7,564 nt of DNA from Candidatus Latescibacterota bacterium (lineage in GTDB: Bacteria; Latescibacterota; UBA2968): assembly GCA_018650745.1 (NCBI GenBank), contig JABIFK010000165.1, positions 1 through 7,564 of the forward strand. Reading direction: 5' to 3'. The position numbers were made by a program, and so were the translations under genes. Numbering within the stretch: position 1 is the first letter of the stretch; each line of letters begins with the position of its first letter. Below, in pieces: positions 5,753 to 7,564 of this stretch. A model generated the notes under the pieces. The model was not told the DNA's origin, searched no databases, and saw only the letters and a list, made by a program, of their open reading frames with translations.

Positions 5753-5758
5753 TAATAT
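5753..5758 (+). promoter_or_regulatory. -10 box for the coiled-coil gene
   Basis: TAATAT would place the start near 5765, leaving a leader of about 65 nt before ATG 5830. No -35 consensus is seen because the CRP-type site occupies that place, as expected for activator-dependent promoters. TAAAAT at 5766-5771 is a second candidate; with it the proximal site would be centred near -54.5. Confidence 0.5.
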
Positions 5759-5829
5759 GTTTTAGTAAAATAGTTACAAATAATTAATAAACAAATGCTT
5801 GCTGTCGGGGTGTACTTGAAGGGGGCTTC

Positions 5830-7564
5830 ATGGCGCCATCAGAACAAACTGGGTTATCTGTTGCACGTACAACCGTACCCATTCAACACTTTAAACAACA
5901 AATGGCCAAAGCGCATCGTTGGTACGACGTTGTGCGTTGTTTGCGTACCTTCTACGATCACTTCCGCATCGCCTTTCCTCACCTCGAAGCACTTCCCAAA
6001 TCTTACACAGACGACTGGGCTGAGCAATTTAAAGAAACGGCCCGTGAATTTGTGCGTACAGAAGATATGCAATCGGTACAAAAAGTCTTAGCCGGTGCAG
6101 GATATGGTACAGACAAATGGGTGCATATTCCTGCCACAGAAGCCGCCGAAATTGAACGGGCCTTTGCCCGCTTGATTGAAGCAGTGGAACACGTTGATGA
6201 CGAAGATATTGATGATGAAACTTACGAAACAGATAAATCTTCAAATGTCACTGAAATTAAAGTCATTCCACTCAATCCAAGTGCAGAGTCTGAGGAAGCA
6301 TTCAAAACACTTCAGCTCAAGTACAACGATTCTCGAAAAGAAAATAATGCCCTCAGTTCAGAGATAGAAACGCAGCAAAAATGCATTACAGAACTCGAAG
6401 GACAGATTCGCCGACAAAACAACAATCAAACAGAAGAAATTGAAACGGTACAAATAAAACGTGACCCTCAAGATATCGATGAAACCCAAGAGTCGGAAAC
6501 CCTTCAAAACCGATTAGAAGAAGCCAAAAGAGAGAATCACGATTACCAAGAAGAAATAGAAACGCAAGCACAACACATTGCCGCGCTGCAAAGCCAAATT
6601 CGACGCCTCGAAAATACGGATATTGACACAGACGAAATATCTCCGATTCTGCAAACCGCTTCAAAATCAGAATCCAACCCACCAGAATCAAATCCTTCCG
6701 AGCTTAGCACACTTCAACACCGCTACAACACACTTCTTGAAGACCACCAAGAGCTTCAAGAAGTTTTAGGGAAAAAAGATATCCAAATTCACAACCTCAA
6801 CATCGAAATGAAAAAGCTCTTGGCCAACTTTGAAAAAGTATCGGAATCTGCACCTGATACCACCCAAAAACGCCGAACACCCAGTTCAATGGCCGCACAA
6901 ATTAAAGACTACGAACAAAAGTTCAAAGCCAATGACCTGCTCATTCAAGGATTACGATCAGAATTGGAGCGTGCACAACAAGGCGTGGAAGAATACAAAG
7001 ACGAAATACAACGCCAGCGAGAAAGGCGTCGCATATTTGAAGAAGAAATGGAAGAAGAACGCCAAAGTTTACGTGAGCAAATGAACAAACTCAAAATGCT
7101 ACTGACCACCGAAGACCACGAGGCGCTTTCTTTGGAAGAACTCGAAGAAATGGAATCCAAAGAATTGCTCACCTACGTCGAAGATGTGGAAACCGAAAAA
7201 CAGCGCGCATTGGCAGGCCTTGACGCGCTGGATGCACAAGATGAAAGTTATCAAAAACAATTGGACGCCCAACAATCTGAATTAGGCGTCATACAACAAG
7301 ACCTCGATCGTTACAAAGAGTCGAACCTCGCCACAGAAATAGAAAAAACCGAAAAAACTGTAGACGCCCAACGCGACCAACTCGAAACTCTATTGAGCTT
7401 TTCTAAAAACCTCAAAGCACAAGTCGCACATCTCAAAGAACGACAAGACCCCATGCGTGGTCTTATTGAACGCCTCAATCTGCAAGAAAAAGCACTCATC
7501 CGATACATCCGTATCAATCACGACCGCGGTTTTATGCCCTCCCAAGCCTACGAAAAACAAGAAG
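5830..7564 (+). CDS. Large acidic coiled-coil protein of unknown family (at least 578 aa, partial, runs off the right edge)
   Basis: The reading frame opens at ATG 5830, with GAAGGGGG about 4 nt upstream, and has no stop up to the window end. The in-frame TAA at 5788-5790 and the lack of another start fix this start. Residues 1-120 look like a compact helical domain with aromatics (HRWYDVVRCLRTFYDHF, DDWAEQF, GYGTDKWVHIP). Residues 121-135 are an acidic linker (DDEDIDDE). Residues ~155-335 carry three diverged copies of a ~39-residue heptad module separated by Asp/Glu/Ser/Pro linkers. Residues ~355-425 and 435-555 are long, highly charged coiled coils (RQRERRRIFEEEMEEE). The heptads end at ~560, where RYIRINHDRGFMPSQAY looks like the start of another folded segment. 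There is no signal peptide or membrane span, so it is probably cytosolic and oligomeric or filament-like. Resemblance to SMC or myosin would be compositional only; no Walker motif is seen. Two CRP-type sites lie upstream. Confidence 0.85.
   Translation, partial: MAPSEQTGLSVARTTVPIQHFKQQMAKAHRWYDVVRCLRTFYDHFRIAFPHLEALPKSYTDDWAEQFKETAREFVRTEDMQSVQKVLAGAGYGTDKWVHIPATEAAEIERAFARLIEAVEHVDDEDIDDETYETDKSSNVTEIKVIPLNPSAESEEAFKTLQLKYNDSRKENNALSSEIETQQKCITELEGQIRRQNNNQTEEIETVQIKRDPQDIDETQESETLQNRLEEAKRENHDYQEEIETQAQHIAALQSQIRRLENTDIDTDEISPILQTASKSESNPPESNPSELSTLQHRYNTLLEDHQELQEVLGKKDIQIHNLNIEMKKLLANFEKVSESAPDTTQKRRTPSSMAAQIKDYEQKFKANDLLIQGLRSELERAQQGVEEYKDEIQRQRERRRIFEEEMEEERQSLREQMNKLKMLLTTEDHEALSLEELEEMESKELLTYVEDVETEKQRALAGLDALDAQDESYQKQLDAQQSELGVIQQDLDRYKESNLATEIEKTEKTVDAQRDQLETLLSFSKNLKAQVAHLKERQDPMRGLIERLNLQEKALIRYIRINHDRGFMPSQAYEKQE
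6307..6825 (+). repeat. Three diverged coiled-coil modules inside the large ORF
   Basis: Protein-level repeat. Module 1 spans residues 160-198 (nt 6307-6423), module 2 residues 224-262 (6499-6615) and module 3 residues 294-332 (6709-6825). Each begins TLQ and aligns without gaps over 39 residues. Modules 1 and 2 share 17 identical positions, including EN, EIETQ, I, L, QIRR and the final N. Module 3 keeps TLQ, YN (as in module 1), L16, I27 and L30 and replaces RR by KK. The linkers before modules 1 and 2 also correspond (P150 and P213, 10 and 11 residues before TLQ). Confidence 0.7.

Noticed and set aside
5795..6091. 98-residue plus-strand frame starting at ATG 5795
   Set aside because: It has no Shine-Dalgarno sequence, overlaps the long frame from 5830 in another phase and has no recognisable domain; the 5830 frame has GAAGGGGG and stays open for 1.7 kb.
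6386..6691. 101-residue minus-strand frame with hydrophobic residues
   Set aside because: It is antisense to the coiled-coil modules; Phe/Leu richness is the complement of Gln/Lys/Glu codons.

Overview
The window comes from a bacterial chromosome of moderate, slightly AT-leaning composition. Genes are closely spaced, start on ATG or GTG, and mostly have AAGGA/GAGG-type Shine-Dalgarno sequences. The species cannot be named from the sequence. The eukaryote-type HisA, the relic of a secreted polysaccharide-lyase-like protein and the GACCTGA-type intergenic repeats suggest an environmental, less-studied phylum, but this is inference only.

Minus strand, 1-3099, read right to left. A peptidase family M29 aminopeptidase (3099-1984) has its own extended -10 promoter. 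A ~97 bp quasi-palindromic repeat follows, then a ParA/Soj-type ATPase (1854-1084) and a MOSC-domain protein (1080-643) separated by only 3 nt. A strong hairpin terminator (588-625) closes that pair. Next comes the start of a copper-type P1B ATPase (393 to beyond base 1). It is preceded by a near-consensus promoter overlapped by a 32-bp palindrome, probably a metal-responsive operator.

Plus strand, 3209-5568. A consensus promoter, divergent from that of the aminopeptidase, drives a solitary HisA of the eukaryotic (yeast HIS6-like) type. A second copy of the quasi-palindromic repeat lies immediately after its stop codon. Then come thiL (thiamine-monophosphate kinase, GTG start) and, 10 nt later, a broken gene. 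The broken gene keeps a signal peptide, the first residues of a secreted domain and a polysaccharide-lyase-like C-terminus, but in different reading frames. It looks like an internal deletion that also shifted the frame.

Plus strand, 5569-7564. A 261-bp regulatory interval holds two CRP-type sites 42 bp apart. The nearer one is centred 41.5 bp upstream of the start predicted from a -10 box. They precede a large open reading frame that begins at 5830 and is still open at the window end, at least 578 codons. It encodes an acidic, soluble, coiled-coil-rich protein with a helical N-terminal domain and three diverged copies of a ~39-residue heptad module. Its family is not recognised. This promoter and gene are the best candidates for something undescribed here.

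Most neighbours do not form one pathway. The clear functional units are parA-MOSC (translationally close) and thiL plus the relic (close spacing). No tRNA, rRNA, CRISPR array, transposase or phage gene is visible.
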